Shown piece by piece: positions 33,064 through 41,560 of a DNA stretch of 64,000 nt; position 1 is the first letter of the stretch, and the number at the start of each line of letters is the position of its first letter. Below the pieces are notes generated by a model that searched no databases, was not told the origin of the DNA, and saw only the letters and a program-made list of their open reading frames with translations. The DNA lies in assembly GCA_937995345.1 (NCBI GenBank), contig CALKKS010000014.1:97366-161365 (forward strand). The letters are read 5' to 3'. Source of the stretch: an uncultured Collinsella sp. (GTDB lineage: Bacteria > Actinomycetota > Coriobacteriia > Coriobacteriales > Coriobacteriaceae). Both the position numbers and the translations under genes were made by a program.

Positions 33064-33878
33064 TGGCCATGACACGACTCTCCGACCCGACGCCGCGCAT
33101 GACTCTCTCGCGGGCCCTGCTCTCCGAGGCCCTGCGCCTGGCGCGCTCCCCGCTCTCGGCGGTGCACCTCGCCTGCGGCCTGGCAGCCGGTCTTGCCTGC
33201 GGCGAGTACTTCTCCGTAACCCGATGGGACCCGGCGCTGGGCGCGGACGCCTACGCCCAGTTCCTCGGCGCCCTCATGCCGCTCATGTCCGCCATCGTCT
33301 GCGGGCTCGCCGTGGACGAGGAGCGCGCTGCCGGGCGCCTCGCCAACCTCACGGCGGTTCCCTCGCGCGGGCGCGCCGTCGCGGCGAAGCTGCTCGCCCT
33401 TGCGGCGCTCGGTGCCGCCGCGCTGGCCGTGGCGCTCGGCGTGTTCGGGGCCGTGCTCGCCGTCGCTGGGCGCCTGCCGCTCGGGCCCGCTCCGTTTGCG
33501 GCCGCCTGGGCGGGCATCGTGCTGGGCAGCCTGCCCCTCTACGCGCTGTGGCTCGGCGTGGCCCTGCGCCTCGGCCGCAACGCCGCCATTGGCGCCGGCG
33601 CGGCGGGGATGCTCCTCGCGTTTCTCTCGGTTGGCGGACTTGCGCACGGCCTCATGACCGGCGAGCTCACCGGTGCCCTGGCGACGCCCCTGAGCTGGGT
33701 GCCGCTCGCCTGGCCCGCGCGCCTGGGGTCGCTCGGGGTGGAGGCCTTCATCGACGCCGCACGCGCGGCGGGCCCTCTCCTCACGACTGCGCTCGCTGGC
33801 CTCGTGCTCACCCTGGCAGCCGACGCCGTCCTTCTCGCCTGGTTCTGCCGCTTCGCGGACGGGAGGGCAGATGCGTAG
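33063..33878 (+). CDS. Lantibiotic-protection ABC permease (LanG/MutG-like)
   Basis: A 271-residue protein with about six membrane segments, opening LSRALLSEALRLARSPLSAV and carrying AVDEERAAGRLANLTAVP between the second and third. It forms a heterodimer with the preceding permease by analogy. ATG at 33063 overlaps the upstream stop (TGATG). Frames extending further upstream in this register are shadow. Confidence 0.77.
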   Translation: MAMTRLSDPTPRMTLSRALLSEALRLARSPLSAVHLACGLAAGLACGEYFSVTRWDPALGADAYAQFLGALMPLMSAIVCGLAVDEERAAGRLANLTAVPSRGRAVAAKLLALAALGAAALAVALGVFGAVLAVAGRLPLGPAPFAAAWAGIVLGSLPLYALWLGVALRLGRNAAIGAGAAGMLLAFLSVGGLAHGLMTGELTGALATPLSWVPLAWPARLGSLGVEAFIDAARAAGPLLTTALAGLVLTLAADAVLLAWFCRFADGRADA

Positions 33879-34053
33879 GAGGCCGCTCGCCTCCATGCTC
33901 GTCCTCCTCTCCGCAGCGCTCCTTCTGGGCGGGAATGCCCTGCTCGACGCCGGCTGGGGGTCGGCGCTGCGCTCGATCGCCGACCGCGTGCTGCCCAACC
34001 CTGAGATCGCAATGTGGGTGCCCGCGGCTGCGCGCAGGGCTCTGGACCGCTGA
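33871..34053 (+). CDS. Small membrane or exported peptide in the lantibiotic-protection operon
   Basis: 60 residues: a basic start MRRRPLAS, a hydrophobic helix (MLVLLSAALLLGGNALL) and a short polar tail ending AAARRALDR. It overlaps the permease by 8 bp and shares its codon bias, which supports translation. No Cys follows the helix, so it is not a LanI-type lipoprotein. It could be a small transporter or sensor accessory subunit; the function is not known. Confidence 0.6.
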   Translation: MRRRPLASMLVLLSAALLLGGNALLDAGWGSALRSIADRVLPNPEIAMWVPAAARRALDR

Positions 34054-34097
34054 GTGCGGCGCTAGTACAATTCCGACGAGAGTTTCAGGAGGTCAAC

Positions 34098-34760
34098 ATG
34101 GCGAGGATACTGGCAGTGGATGATGAACGGGCGATCCTCGACGCGCTCGCGCGCGTCCTCGGCCGTGACGGCCATGAGGTCGTCAGGGCGGCGGACCCGA
34201 CGGCGGTCCCGGGGATGGACCTCTCGCGCTTCGATCTGGTGCTCTGCGACGTCATGATGCCGGGGCTCGACGGCTTCGAGCTCGTGCGACAGATCCGCCC
34301 GGACTTCGACGGGCCCATCGTCTTCCTGACCGCGCGCGTGGCCGAGGAGGATGCCGTGGCCGGCTACGGCCTGGGCGCCGACGACTACGTCCGCAAGCCC
34401 TTTGGGGCCGCAGAACTGCGCGCCAAGGTCGCGGCCCATCTACGCCGTGAGCGCCGGCCGCGCTCGCACGCCCTCTCCTTCGGGGAGGTGCGGATCGACC
34501 TCGGGGCGCGCGACCTCGCCGTGGGCGGCGAGACCGTGCCGCTCACGCCCACCGAGTACGCCATCTGCGAGTACCTCGCGCGCCACCCCGGCCAGGTCAT
34601 GAGCCGCGCGCAGATACGTGAAGCGGTGCTCGGCTGGGAGAGCGACGCCGACGACGCGGCCATATCCATGCAGGTCAGCCGCGCCCGGAGGAAACTCTCC
34701 GAGGCCGGCGCCGATCCGATCGCGACCGTCTGGGGGATGGGGTACAAGTGGCAGCTCTGA
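34098..34760 (+). CDS. OmpR-family response regulator
   Basis: A 220-residue protein: receiver domain with acidic DDE at residues 8-10, phospho-acceptor Asp in LVLCDVMMPGLDG near 51, Thr in FLTARVAEED and Lys in YVRKPFG, followed by a winged-helix DNA-binding domain ending GMGYKWQL. The ATG at 34098 follows CAGGAGGT. It probably activates the ABC operon just upstream. Confidence 0.93.
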   Translation: MARILAVDDERAILDALARVLGRDGHEVVRAADPTAVPGMDLSRFDLVLCDVMMPGLDGFELVRQIRPDFDGPIVFLTARVAEEDAVAGYGLGADDYVRKPFGAAELRAKVAAHLRRERRPRSHALSFGEVRIDLGARDLAVGGETVPLTPTEYAICEYLARHPGQVMSRAQIREAVLGWESDADDAAISMQVSRARRKLSEAGADPIATVWGMGYKWQL

Positions 34761-36184
34761 AGATCGGGGCGCGAGGTCGCGGGGGCATGCCGCTCTCCTT
34801 CATCATCGCGCGCTACTTCGCCTACGCGTTCGCGGCGGTCGCCACGGCGTGGTTCGCTTCGTTCATGGTGCTCTCCGTGGCGATCAACGCGGGCTTCGTC
34901 TACGAGGCAAGCTGGGGGCCGGCCAATGCGCGCGAGGTCGCGGAGGGCCTGGCACGCGACGGCGTCTGCGGGCAGCAGGACGTGCCGACGGCGTACCGCT
35001 ACCTTATCCTGAACAAGGACGGATACGTGCTGATGACAGACCTCGAGGACACGCGGCTCGAGGACGCGAAGGAAATGGCCCGTACGGCACTCGCCGCGGA
35101 TCCGGGCTCAGTGGAGATCGAGGGCGGGGGTTCGGGCCTCACCTACGCCGCGTTCCCGCTCAAGGGCGGCGGGGCCTGCGCACTCGTCAGCGAGTACCTG
35201 CCGCAGTGGGTCTCGCGCGATCTCGCCGGCCTGCTTCCCAACCCGCAGAGCCTCATGCTCGTCTGCGCCACGGCGGGAAGCGCGCTCGCGCTCGCGCTCG
35301 TGGCGCGCCGCGCGAGCCGCGTGATCTCGCGCAAGATGGCTCCGCTTGCGGAGGCGGCGGGGCGCGTCGGCGCGGGGGAGCTCGACTTCGCGGTTGGCAG
35401 CACCAACGTGCGCGAGGTGAACGACGTCCTCGCCGCGATGGACGCCATGCGAGCCTCCCTCGCTGAGTCGCTCGAGGCCCGCTGGGCCGCGGAGCGGGGG
35501 CAGCGCGAGCAGATGGCGTCGCTCGCCCACGACCTCAAGACGCCGCTCACCGTGCTGCGTGCCAACGCCGACTTCGTAGCGGAGGAACTGGAAGACGAGA
35601 AAGATGCCGACCTCGCGGCCGCCGCGCGCGACATAGCCGGCAGTGTCGAAAGGCTCGACGGCTACGTGCGCCTGCTCATCGAGGCCTCGCGCGGGTCCGG
35701 CGGGGCGGAGAGGGCCCCCATGCGGCCGGCCGAGCTCTGCGAACAGGTCCTCGCCGAGGCAGCCCAGATCGCCCGGGCGCGAGTTGTGACGCTCAACGCG
35801 GCCACGGGCCCCGCTGTCGCGGGCGCGCCCGAGGCCCTACTCGACCGAACCGCCCTGGCGCGAGCCGCCGCGAACCTCGTGGCCAACGCCGCCGAGCACG
35901 CGCGCTCGCGCGTGGCGGTCTCCTGCGACGTCGCGGGAGGGCGCCTCGTCATCGAGGTCGCCGACGACGGACCGGGCTTTTCTCCCGCCGCCCTCGAACG
36001 CGGCTGCGAGCGCCTCTTCACAGACGACTCCTCCCGCTCCTCGCGCGACGGAGGCCGCCACTACGGGCTCGGCCTCCACGTCGCCTCCGAGGCCGCGAGC
36101 GCCCACGGGGGCTCCGTCTCGCTTGCCAACAGCCCCTCGGGCGGCGCGGTGGCCACCATCGCGGTCCCCCTGTGCGGGATCTGA
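34748..36184 (+). CDS. Sensor histidine kinase
   Basis: A 478-residue kinase: two membrane segments (about 17-50 and 178-200), an extracytoplasmic loop of about 125 residues between them, a HAMP-like linker, the H-box LAHDLKTPLTVLRANADF (His near 260), N-box NLVANAAEHA near 376, G1 DDGPGF near 406 and G2 GLGLHV. The GTG at 34748 overlaps the regulator by 13 bases; ATG at 34787 is an alternative start. The ligand is probably a lantibiotic or cell-wall-active peptide, inferred from the neighbours. Confidence 0.9.
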   Translation: MAALKIGARGRGGMPLSFIIARYFAYAFAAVATAWFASFMVLSVAINAGFVYEASWGPANAREVAEGLARDGVCGQQDVPTAYRYLILNKDGYVLMTDLEDTRLEDAKEMARTALAADPGSVEIEGGGSGLTYAAFPLKGGGACALVSEYLPQWVSRDLAGLLPNPQSLMLVCATAGSALALALVARRASRVISRKMAPLAEAAGRVGAGELDFAVGSTNVREVNDVLAAMDAMRASLAESLEARWAAERGQREQMASLAHDLKTPLTVLRANADFVAEELEDEKDADLAAAARDIAGSVERLDGYVRLLIEASRGSGGAERAPMRPAELCEQVLAEAAQIARARVVTLNAATGPAVAGAPEALLDRTALARAAANLVANAAEHARSRVAVSCDVAGGRLVIEVADDGPGFSPAALERGCERLFTDDSSRSSRDGGRHYGLGLHVASEAASAHGGSVSLANSPSGGAVATIAVPLCGI

Positions 36185-36294
36185 CGACTTCCTCGATGTC
36201 TACCTCGACTGCGATATGTCGCTCGCCGAGGCCGCGACGAGATGGTGTTGCGTCTGCCCCGCTTGGTGCTTCTAGCTCAAATTTGATCTGATGT

Positions 36295-36328
36295 AAGGCC
36301 CGTGCAATCCTGCATGGGCCTTCCTTTT
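36295..36328 (+). terminator. Terminator of the lantibiotic-protection operon
   Basis: A 12-bp stem AAGGCCCGTGCA/TGCATGGGCCTT (one wobble) with a 4-base loop, then CCTTTT. Confidence 0.8.
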
Positions 36329-36752
36329 GGCAATTGCTCGACCGATTCGTGGCTTGAAACACAAATTATCGAGTTAAGGAGACATGGGGTCATACAGCGG
36401 CTCTCAGAGCGCCTGCCGCACTCCCCCGCCATTGCCCCTGCGGCGTCCTCGTATAGAGCCCATCCTGCTTGGCGTTTCGTTGCAACAGCCCACTTGTTCA
36501 CCGATCAAGTGAACTGCTGGAATAAATACAGCGACACGCTTGTTCGTTATAGTCGCTATATCTGTGTAAATCGCCGCGATAAATACAGCCTGTACTCGGC
36601 TGTATACCAGCTACGCGTATGTAGATTCATATTGCGTTAATAAATCGGCTCAAGCGCGTGCAAAACGCGCAAGTAGCCGCAAAAGGCGGTTATCGCGTAG
36701 GTAGATTTTTGGCACCCTGTTGCTTAATCAAAATTAAGCAATTGCTTCAAAC

Positions 36753-36781
36753 AAAAAAGGTCAGGCACGAGGTGCCTGACC
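36753..36781 (-). terminator. Terminator of tRNA-Pro
   Basis: A 10-bp perfect stem GGTCAGGCAC/GTGCCTGACC with 3-base loop, followed on the minus strand by TTTTTTG. Confidence 0.88.
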
Positions 36782-36791
36782 TGCAAACTTC

Positions 36792-36868
<77 letters not shown>

Positions 36869-36948
36869 AAGCTTTTGTTTGTTGCTCTGCTCTCGCTCGC
36901 AACAGGGAGTATATTAACCCGAAACTTTAGCCTTGTGCAAGAACTTTT

Positions 36949-38160
36949 TTACAAATTTTGAAGCAAGTCCAAAATTGTATCTGCGAGCTGGGGTTTTGTT
37001 AGCACAGGAAGTTCCTGCGTCCCTGCTGTGCTCACGATCCAAGCTTTATTGGTATCAGTTCCAAAGCCCGAATCGGCGCGTGAGACATCGTTGGCGATGA
37101 TCGCATCGCAGCCCTTGCGCGCCAATTTACGCTCAGCGTACTCCACAACGTTATCGGTCTCGGCTGCAAAGCCAATCACGCACCGCTCTCCCTTTTGGCG
37201 CGAAAGCTCGGCCAAAATATCAACCGTCTCGACCAGTTCGATGCGATTCAAGCGTTCGTTGGCCTTTTTGAGCTTGTGGTCCGCAGGGGATACGGGGGTG
37301 TAGTCGGCGACGGCCGCAGCGCAAATGGCAGCGTCGGCCGTTTGGAAGGCGCTCAGCGCCGCCTGCAGCATCTCTGCGGCGGTCTGCACGCGCACGCACT
37401 CCACGCCGCGGGGAACATCGAGCGACGTCGGTCCCAGCACGAGCGTGACCTCGGCACCGCGGCGCACGGCCTCCCTTGCCAGGGCGATGCCCATCTTTCC
37501 CGACGACCGATTGCCGATAAAGCGCACGGGATCGATCGGTTCATGCGTTGGGCCGGCAGTGATGACGATGCGCTTGCCCGTCAGGTCTTGCGGCACGGGA
37601 TTGAGCATCTCGCAGATGGCTTCGACGATGTCCTCAGGCTCGCTCATGCGTCCCGTGTCCACGTCGCCGCAGGCAAGGTAACCACTACCAGGGCCAACCA
37701 CGTGCACCCCGCGGTCGCGCAACGTGGCCATATTGGCCTGGGTTGCCGGCGCCTTCCACATGCCATTGTTCATGGCCGGCGCGACCACAATGGGTCGCGG
37801 CGTGGCGAGCAGCGTGGTGGAGATGAGGTCATCGGCAATGCCGTTGGCCATCTTGGCGATGATATTGGCCGTCGCGGGCGCCACGACCACCAGATCGGGC
37901 TCCTGCGCCAGTGAAATGTGGTGGATGGGGTCGGAGGGGTCGTCGAACAGGCCCACGGCGACCGGCTCGTTGGTGAGCGCACGGAAGGTGAGCGGGCCCA
38001 CAAACTCGGTGGCATGCTCGCTCATAACGACCTTGACGCGCGCGCCGCGCTTTTGCAGCAGGCGTACGATATTGCACGACTTATAGGCGGCGATCCCGCC
38101 GGTAATGCCCAGCAGGATCGTTTTTCCCTCAAGTTGCATTGAATTGTTGGGCGCCGCCAT
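36949..38160 (-). CDS. coaBC: Bifunctional phosphopantothenoylcysteine decarboxylase / phosphopantothenate-cysteine ligase
   Basis: Carries out two successive coenzyme A steps. The N-terminal flavin-dependent CoaC half (GITGGIAAYKSCNIVRLL near residue 18; PAMNNGMW near 128) is followed by the CoaB half (ITAGPTHEPIDPVRFIGNRS near 198). 403 residues. It starts three bases after the zinc-ribbon gene's stop; ATG at 38139 is an alternative start. Confidence 0.95.
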   Translation of the reverse strand: MAAPNNSMQLEGKTILLGITGGIAAYKSCNIVRLLQKRGARVKVVMSEHATEFVGPLTFRALTNEPVAVGLFDDPSDPIHHISLAQEPDLVVVAPATANIIAKMANGIADDLISTTLLATPRPIVVAPAMNNGMWKAPATQANMATLRDRGVHVVGPGSGYLACGDVDTGRMSEPEDIVEAICEMLNPVPQDLTGKRIVITAGPTHEPIDPVRFIGNRSSGKMGIALAREAVRRGAEVTLVLGPTSLDVPRGVECVRVQTAAEMLQAALSAFQTADAAICAAAVADYTPVSPADHKLKKANERLNRIELVETVDILAELSRQKGERCVIGFAAETDNVVEYAERKLARKGCDAIIANDVSRADSGFGTDTNKAWIVSTAGTQELPVLTKPQLADTILDLLQNL

Positions 38161-38163
38161 CGT

Positions 38164-38883
38164 TTACGCTTCCTTGCTCGGGAGCACCAGCAGGCGGTGG
38201 CAGTACGGGCAGTGCGTAATCTCGCTACCGTCGTGGTTGAGGTCGCTCATGGACGAAGCCTGCAGCGCGGTGTGGCAGACCGTAGGGATGTTGCCCTTGA
38301 TGGTCTCGACGGCCAGGCCGCGGAACTGCTTGAGCAGACGCTCATAATCGGTGAGCACGTCGGTCGGCAGCGTAGCGGCAAGGGCGGTGCGCTCCTTGGT
38401 GGCGGCATCGATCTGGCCCTGCAGGTCGGCGGCCTTGGCGCGGGCGGCCTTCGTGTCGGCCTTCACGCCCTCCTCGAACTTGGCGATGATGGCCTGCGCG
38501 CGGGCCTCGCGGTCGAGTGCTTCCTTATGGGCGACGACGACGTCCTTGCGGGTGTGCTCAATCTTGTCCAGACGCTTTGCCAGGGTGGCAAGCTCATTCT
38601 CCAGGTCCTGCACCTCGCGGTAGTCAGAGCCGTCGACGTGGCGCTTCTTGGCGGCCTCGATGGCGTTGTTGGTCTGGATCTCGGTGGTGTTGAGATCGTC
38701 GAGTTCAATGTCCAAGTCCTTGCGCTGAGCATAGAGCTTCGTCATCTCGGACTTAAGCTTTACATAGGTCTTTCGCTTGGAAGCGAGCTCCTTGAGCTCC
38801 GGCATATTGGCAAGTTCGCTCTTGTTACGGGCGAGCTCCAAATCGATCTGTTGCAGCTTGAGTAGCGTAGCGCCGGCGCTCAT
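38164..38883 (-). CDS. Coiled-coil C4 zinc-ribbon-like protein (DUF164 type)
   Basis: A 239-residue protein: a long antiparallel coiled coil (about 5-175) and a C-terminal ribbon (TVCHTALQ, then THCPYCHRLLVL). The usual first Cys of the CxxCH knuckle appears replaced by Pro, leaving three cysteines. The function of the family is not settled. The start at 38883 follows AAAAGGAGAG and overlaps the Nif3 stop by four bases. Confidence 0.85.
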   Translation of the reverse strand: MSAGATLLKLQQIDLELARNKSELANMPELKELASKRKTYVKLKSEMTKLYAQRKDLDIELDDLNTTEIQTNNAIEAAKKRHVDGSDYREVQDLENELATLAKRLDKIEHTRKDVVVAHKEALDREARAQAIIAKFEEGVKADTKAARAKAADLQGQIDAATKERTALAATLPTDVLTDYERLLKQFRGLAVETIKGNIPTVCHTALQASSMSDLNHDGSEITHCPYCHRLLVLPSKEA

Positions 38884-39689
38884 AAGTTCTCTCCTTTTGT
38901 CACAGTCCACCATTGGCAAGGGTTCAGTATTTTAATCGTATGACGGGGGTCGACCCCGGCGTCAACTGCAGAGTTCATCAAGATATCCACGAACGGCTCT
39001 TCGGAGCGGTCGTGGCCGAGTAGGATCACGCCCAGGCCACGCAAGGCAAGGTCCTGCGCCACGTGGTAGCCGGCCTCACCGGTCACAATAGCATCTGCGC
39101 CCGCGGCGATGGCAAGCTCTCCAAAGTCGCCCAAGGAGCCGCCCAAGATGGCGACGGTGCGGCACGGGCGCTCGGCTTCGCCCCATACGCGCGGATCGCT
39201 GTCAAACGCCGTGGCGGCACGGTTGGCGAGATCGCGCAGCGTGGACGGGTCGTCGAGCGTTGCAAGCGCGCCCAGACCGGTGAGCTCGGGCTCGTCCACA
39301 TGCTCCAGCGAGCTCATGGGTTCAGCACCCAGCAGCTCACTCAGGCAGACACGCGCCTCGTGCGAGCGGTCCAGGTTGGTGTGAAGCGAGATGATGCTCA
39401 CGCCGCAACGAGCTGCCTCGTACAGTGCGGCGCTGCACTGGGGACGCGCTGAATCAGCCGGACAAAAGGCCTCGGGCACCTTGATATAGATGGGATGATG
39501 CGTCAACAGCACGTTGGCGCCCGCCTCGAGAGCGCGGTGAACGTTGGCCTCGGTCGCGTCGAGTGCGCAGGCAACACCGGTAATCTCAGCAGCAGGGTCG
39601 CCCACAGATAGCCCAACGTGATCCCAGCCCTCGGCGTCCGTCTTGGGGTAGCGAGCCAGCAGCGCTCGTTCAAGCTCGGAGACGATCAT
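38880..39689 (-). CDS. Nif3-like dinuclear metal-centre protein
   Basis: A 269-residue Nif3/YqfO-family protein: metal-binding LLTHHPIYIK near residue 62, SLHTNLDRS near 100 and GHDRSEEPFV near 225 in place of the common GHY/F motif. Annotated elsewhere as GTP cyclohydrolase I type 2, but the role is unproven. The start overlaps the cysteine desulfurase stop. Confidence 0.9.
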   Translation of the reverse strand: MIVSELERALLARYPKTDAEGWDHVGLSVGDPAAEITGVACALDATEANVHRALEAGANVLLTHHPIYIKVPEAFCPADSARPQCSAALYEAARCGVSIISLHTNLDRSHEARVCLSELLGAEPMSSLEHVDEPELTGLGALATLDDPSTLRDLANRAATAFDSDPRVWGEAERPCRTVAILGGSLGDFGELAIAAGADAIVTGEAGYHVAQDLALRGLGVILLGHDRSEEPFVDILMNSAVDAGVDPRHTIKILNPCQWWTVTKGENL

Positions 39690-40864
39690 GCGGCACCTAC
39701 GATCGAGAGCAGCGTCTGGGCGAACTCATCCAGGTCGGCAGGGTTCACGCGGTCATCAAACGAGATACGCAGCGAGCCTAATGCCTGCTCGCGACCAATG
39801 CCCATGGCGCTGAGCACATGGCTCGGGTCCATGTTGCCGCTCGAGCAAGCCGATCCAGCCGAAACCTCAAAGCCGGCGGCATCGAGCTTGATGATGAGCT
39901 CTTCGGAGTCCATGCCGTCAACGTAGATTGAAACCATACCTGGCAGACGATCGGCCTGCGCGTAGTCGCCCATCGTGGCGTGAATGCGAGGATGAGCCGT
40001 AAGCGTGGCGTAGAGCTTGTCGGACAAGGTCTGCAGTTCCGCGCGCTCTTGGGCCACGTGGGGCGCCAGCGTACTGGCGGCAGCGGCAAAAGCCAGCTGT
40101 GTGCGAAGATCCTGCGTACCGGCGCGACGGCCGGCTTCCTGTCCACCGCCAAAGATGCGCGGACGCAGCGGCGTGCGGCTCTTAAGGTAGAGAGCGCCGG
40201 ATGCCACAGGGCCGCCGATCTTGTGCGCAGCAACGGTCATAGCATCGACGCCCAGCTCGGTGACATCGAGCGGAATATGCAAGTAGCCCTGGATGGCATC
40301 GGTATGAAACAAGGCGCCGTCAACATGTGCGGCGGCGGCCAGCTCGCGGATGGGCTGCACCACGCCGGTCTCGTTGTTGGCGACCATAATGCTCACGAGT
40401 GCCACGTCGTCGCCGAGCAGCTCGACAAGCGTGCCAGGCTCAATGTAGCCCGCGCGGCAGGGCTGTACCAGGTCGACGGAAAAGCCGGCGGCACGCAGCA
40501 GCGGCAGGTTGTCCAGAATCGAATCGTGCTCGATGGCGGAAACGATGACACGATCGCGCTTGCGATCGCGCTGACGAGCGCCCTCGGCAAGACCGAGCAG
40601 CGCCAGCTGGTTGGCCTCGGTGCCGCCGTTGGTAAGGATGATCTCGGACGGGCGAACGCGCGCGCCAAAGCTGCGGGCGATCTCGCGACGGGCGACTTCC
40701 AGGCGTGCGGCGGCCTTGCGGCCAAGCGAGTGCAGCGAGTTAGGGTTGACGCCGGCAAGCTCGCTGTCGTCATATTCGCGCTGCGCAAGGCGCGCCTCGA
40801 CGCGCATAGGCGTCGAGGCGGCATAGTCAAGATTCACGGGTATGCGGTTTTGACCTGCGGTCAT
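39686..40864 (-). CDS. Cysteine desulfurase (IscS/NifS class)
   Basis: A PLP enzyme that releases sulfur from cysteine for Fe-S clusters and thio-modifications. LDYAASTPM opens the family fold, the PLP Lys is in VAAHKIGGP near residue 198 and the active-site Cys in SAGSACSSGNMDPSHVL near 325. No iscU/sufU or mnmA is adjacent, so the acceptor is not shown. Confidence 0.92.
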   Translation of the reverse strand: MTAGQNRIPVNLDYAASTPMRVEARLAQREYDDSELAGVNPNSLHSLGRKAAARLEVARREIARSFGARVRPSEIILTNGGTEANQLALLGLAEGARQRDRKRDRVIVSAIEHDSILDNLPLLRAAGFSVDLVQPCRAGYIEPGTLVELLGDDVALVSIMVANNETGVVQPIRELAAAAHVDGALFHTDAIQGYLHIPLDVTELGVDAMTVAAHKIGGPVASGALYLKSRTPLRPRIFGGGQEAGRRAGTQDLRTQLAFAAAASTLAPHVAQERAELQTLSDKLYATLTAHPRIHATMGDYAQADRLPGMVSIYVDGMDSEELIIKLDAAGFEVSAGSACSSGNMDPSHVLSAMGIGREQALGSLRISFDDRVNPADLDEFAQTLLSIVGAA

Positions 40865-40870
40865 AAGGGT

Positions 40871-41542
40871 TTATGCCTCCTGTGCGGCCTCATTGCCCAG
40901 CTTCTGCAGCAGCGCAACCTCGGCGGCGGGATCTTCGGACTTAAATACGGCGGAACCGGCTACGAGCACGTTGGCGCCGGCCTTGACGACCTCGGCGATG
41001 TTCTTGGAAGAAATACCGCCGTCGACCTCGATGAGGGGCGAAACGCCGTGGCGCTCGCACATGGCCTTGAGCTCATGCAGCTTAGCGATGGTGCCCGGGA
41101 TAAAGCTCTGGCCGCCAAAGCCGGGGTTCACGCTCATCAGCAGCACCATATCGACGACATCGATAATGCTCTCGAGCACGCAGACGGGCGTGGCGGGGTT
41201 GAGCACCACACCGGCCTTGACGCCGCGCTGCTGCAGATGCGTGAGCGTGCGGTGCAGGTGTGTGGAGGCCTCGTAGTGCACGGTGATCATATCGGCACCG
41301 GCGTCGGCGTACCAATCGACCGTCTCGTCGGGGTTCGACACCATGAGGTGCGCGTCGACCGGTACATCGGTGGAGCGCTTGACGGCCTTGAGGATGTCAA
41401 CGCCAAAGGTCAGGTTGCCGGTAAAGTGACCGTCCATAACGTCGAAGTGCACGTAGTCGGCACCGGCGATCTTGTCGAGTTCGCCCTTGAGGTTGGCCAT
41501 GTCGGCTGAGAGGACGGACGGAGCGATTTTGATGGAACCCAT
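40871..41542 (-). CDS. rpe: Ribulose-phosphate 3-epimerase
   Basis: A pentose-phosphate TIM-barrel enzyme: IAPSVLSADMANLKGEL, VHFDVMDGHFTGNLTFG, VDAHLMVSNPD, LMSVNPGFGGQSF and IEVDGGIS are all present with metal-binding His and Asp. 223 residues. RBS AGAAAGG. Confidence 0.97.
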   Translation of the reverse strand: MGSIKIAPSVLSADMANLKGELDKIAGADYVHFDVMDGHFTGNLTFGVDILKAVKRSTDVPVDAHLMVSNPDETVDWYADAGADMITVHYEASTHLHRTLTHLQQRGVKAGVVLNPATPVCVLESIIDVVDMVLLMSVNPGFGGQSFIPGTIAKLHELKAMCERHGVSPLIEVDGGISSKNIAEVVKAGANVLVAGSAVFKSEDPAAEVALLQKLGNEAAQEA

Positions 41543-41560
41543 GGTAGAAGCCTTTCTGCG

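Larger units (their letters stand above)
36185..36791. other. 607-bp AT-richer region without a gene
   Basis: Apart from the operon terminator and the tRNA-Pro terminator no feature is convincing. Short frames here lack ribosome binding sites and coding bias. ATAAATACAGC occurs twice (about 36524 and 36580). Probably the degraded junction of the horizontally acquired island. Confidence 0.5.

Noticed and set aside
32637..33998. Long minus-strand frame (453 codons) over the ABC permeases
   Set aside because: Arg/Glu/Gly-rich shadow typical of very GC-rich genes; no start context.
36302..36640. A 112-codon + strand frame after the kinase operon
   Set aside because: It starts inside the terminator hairpin and has no ribosome binding site or recognisable domain.
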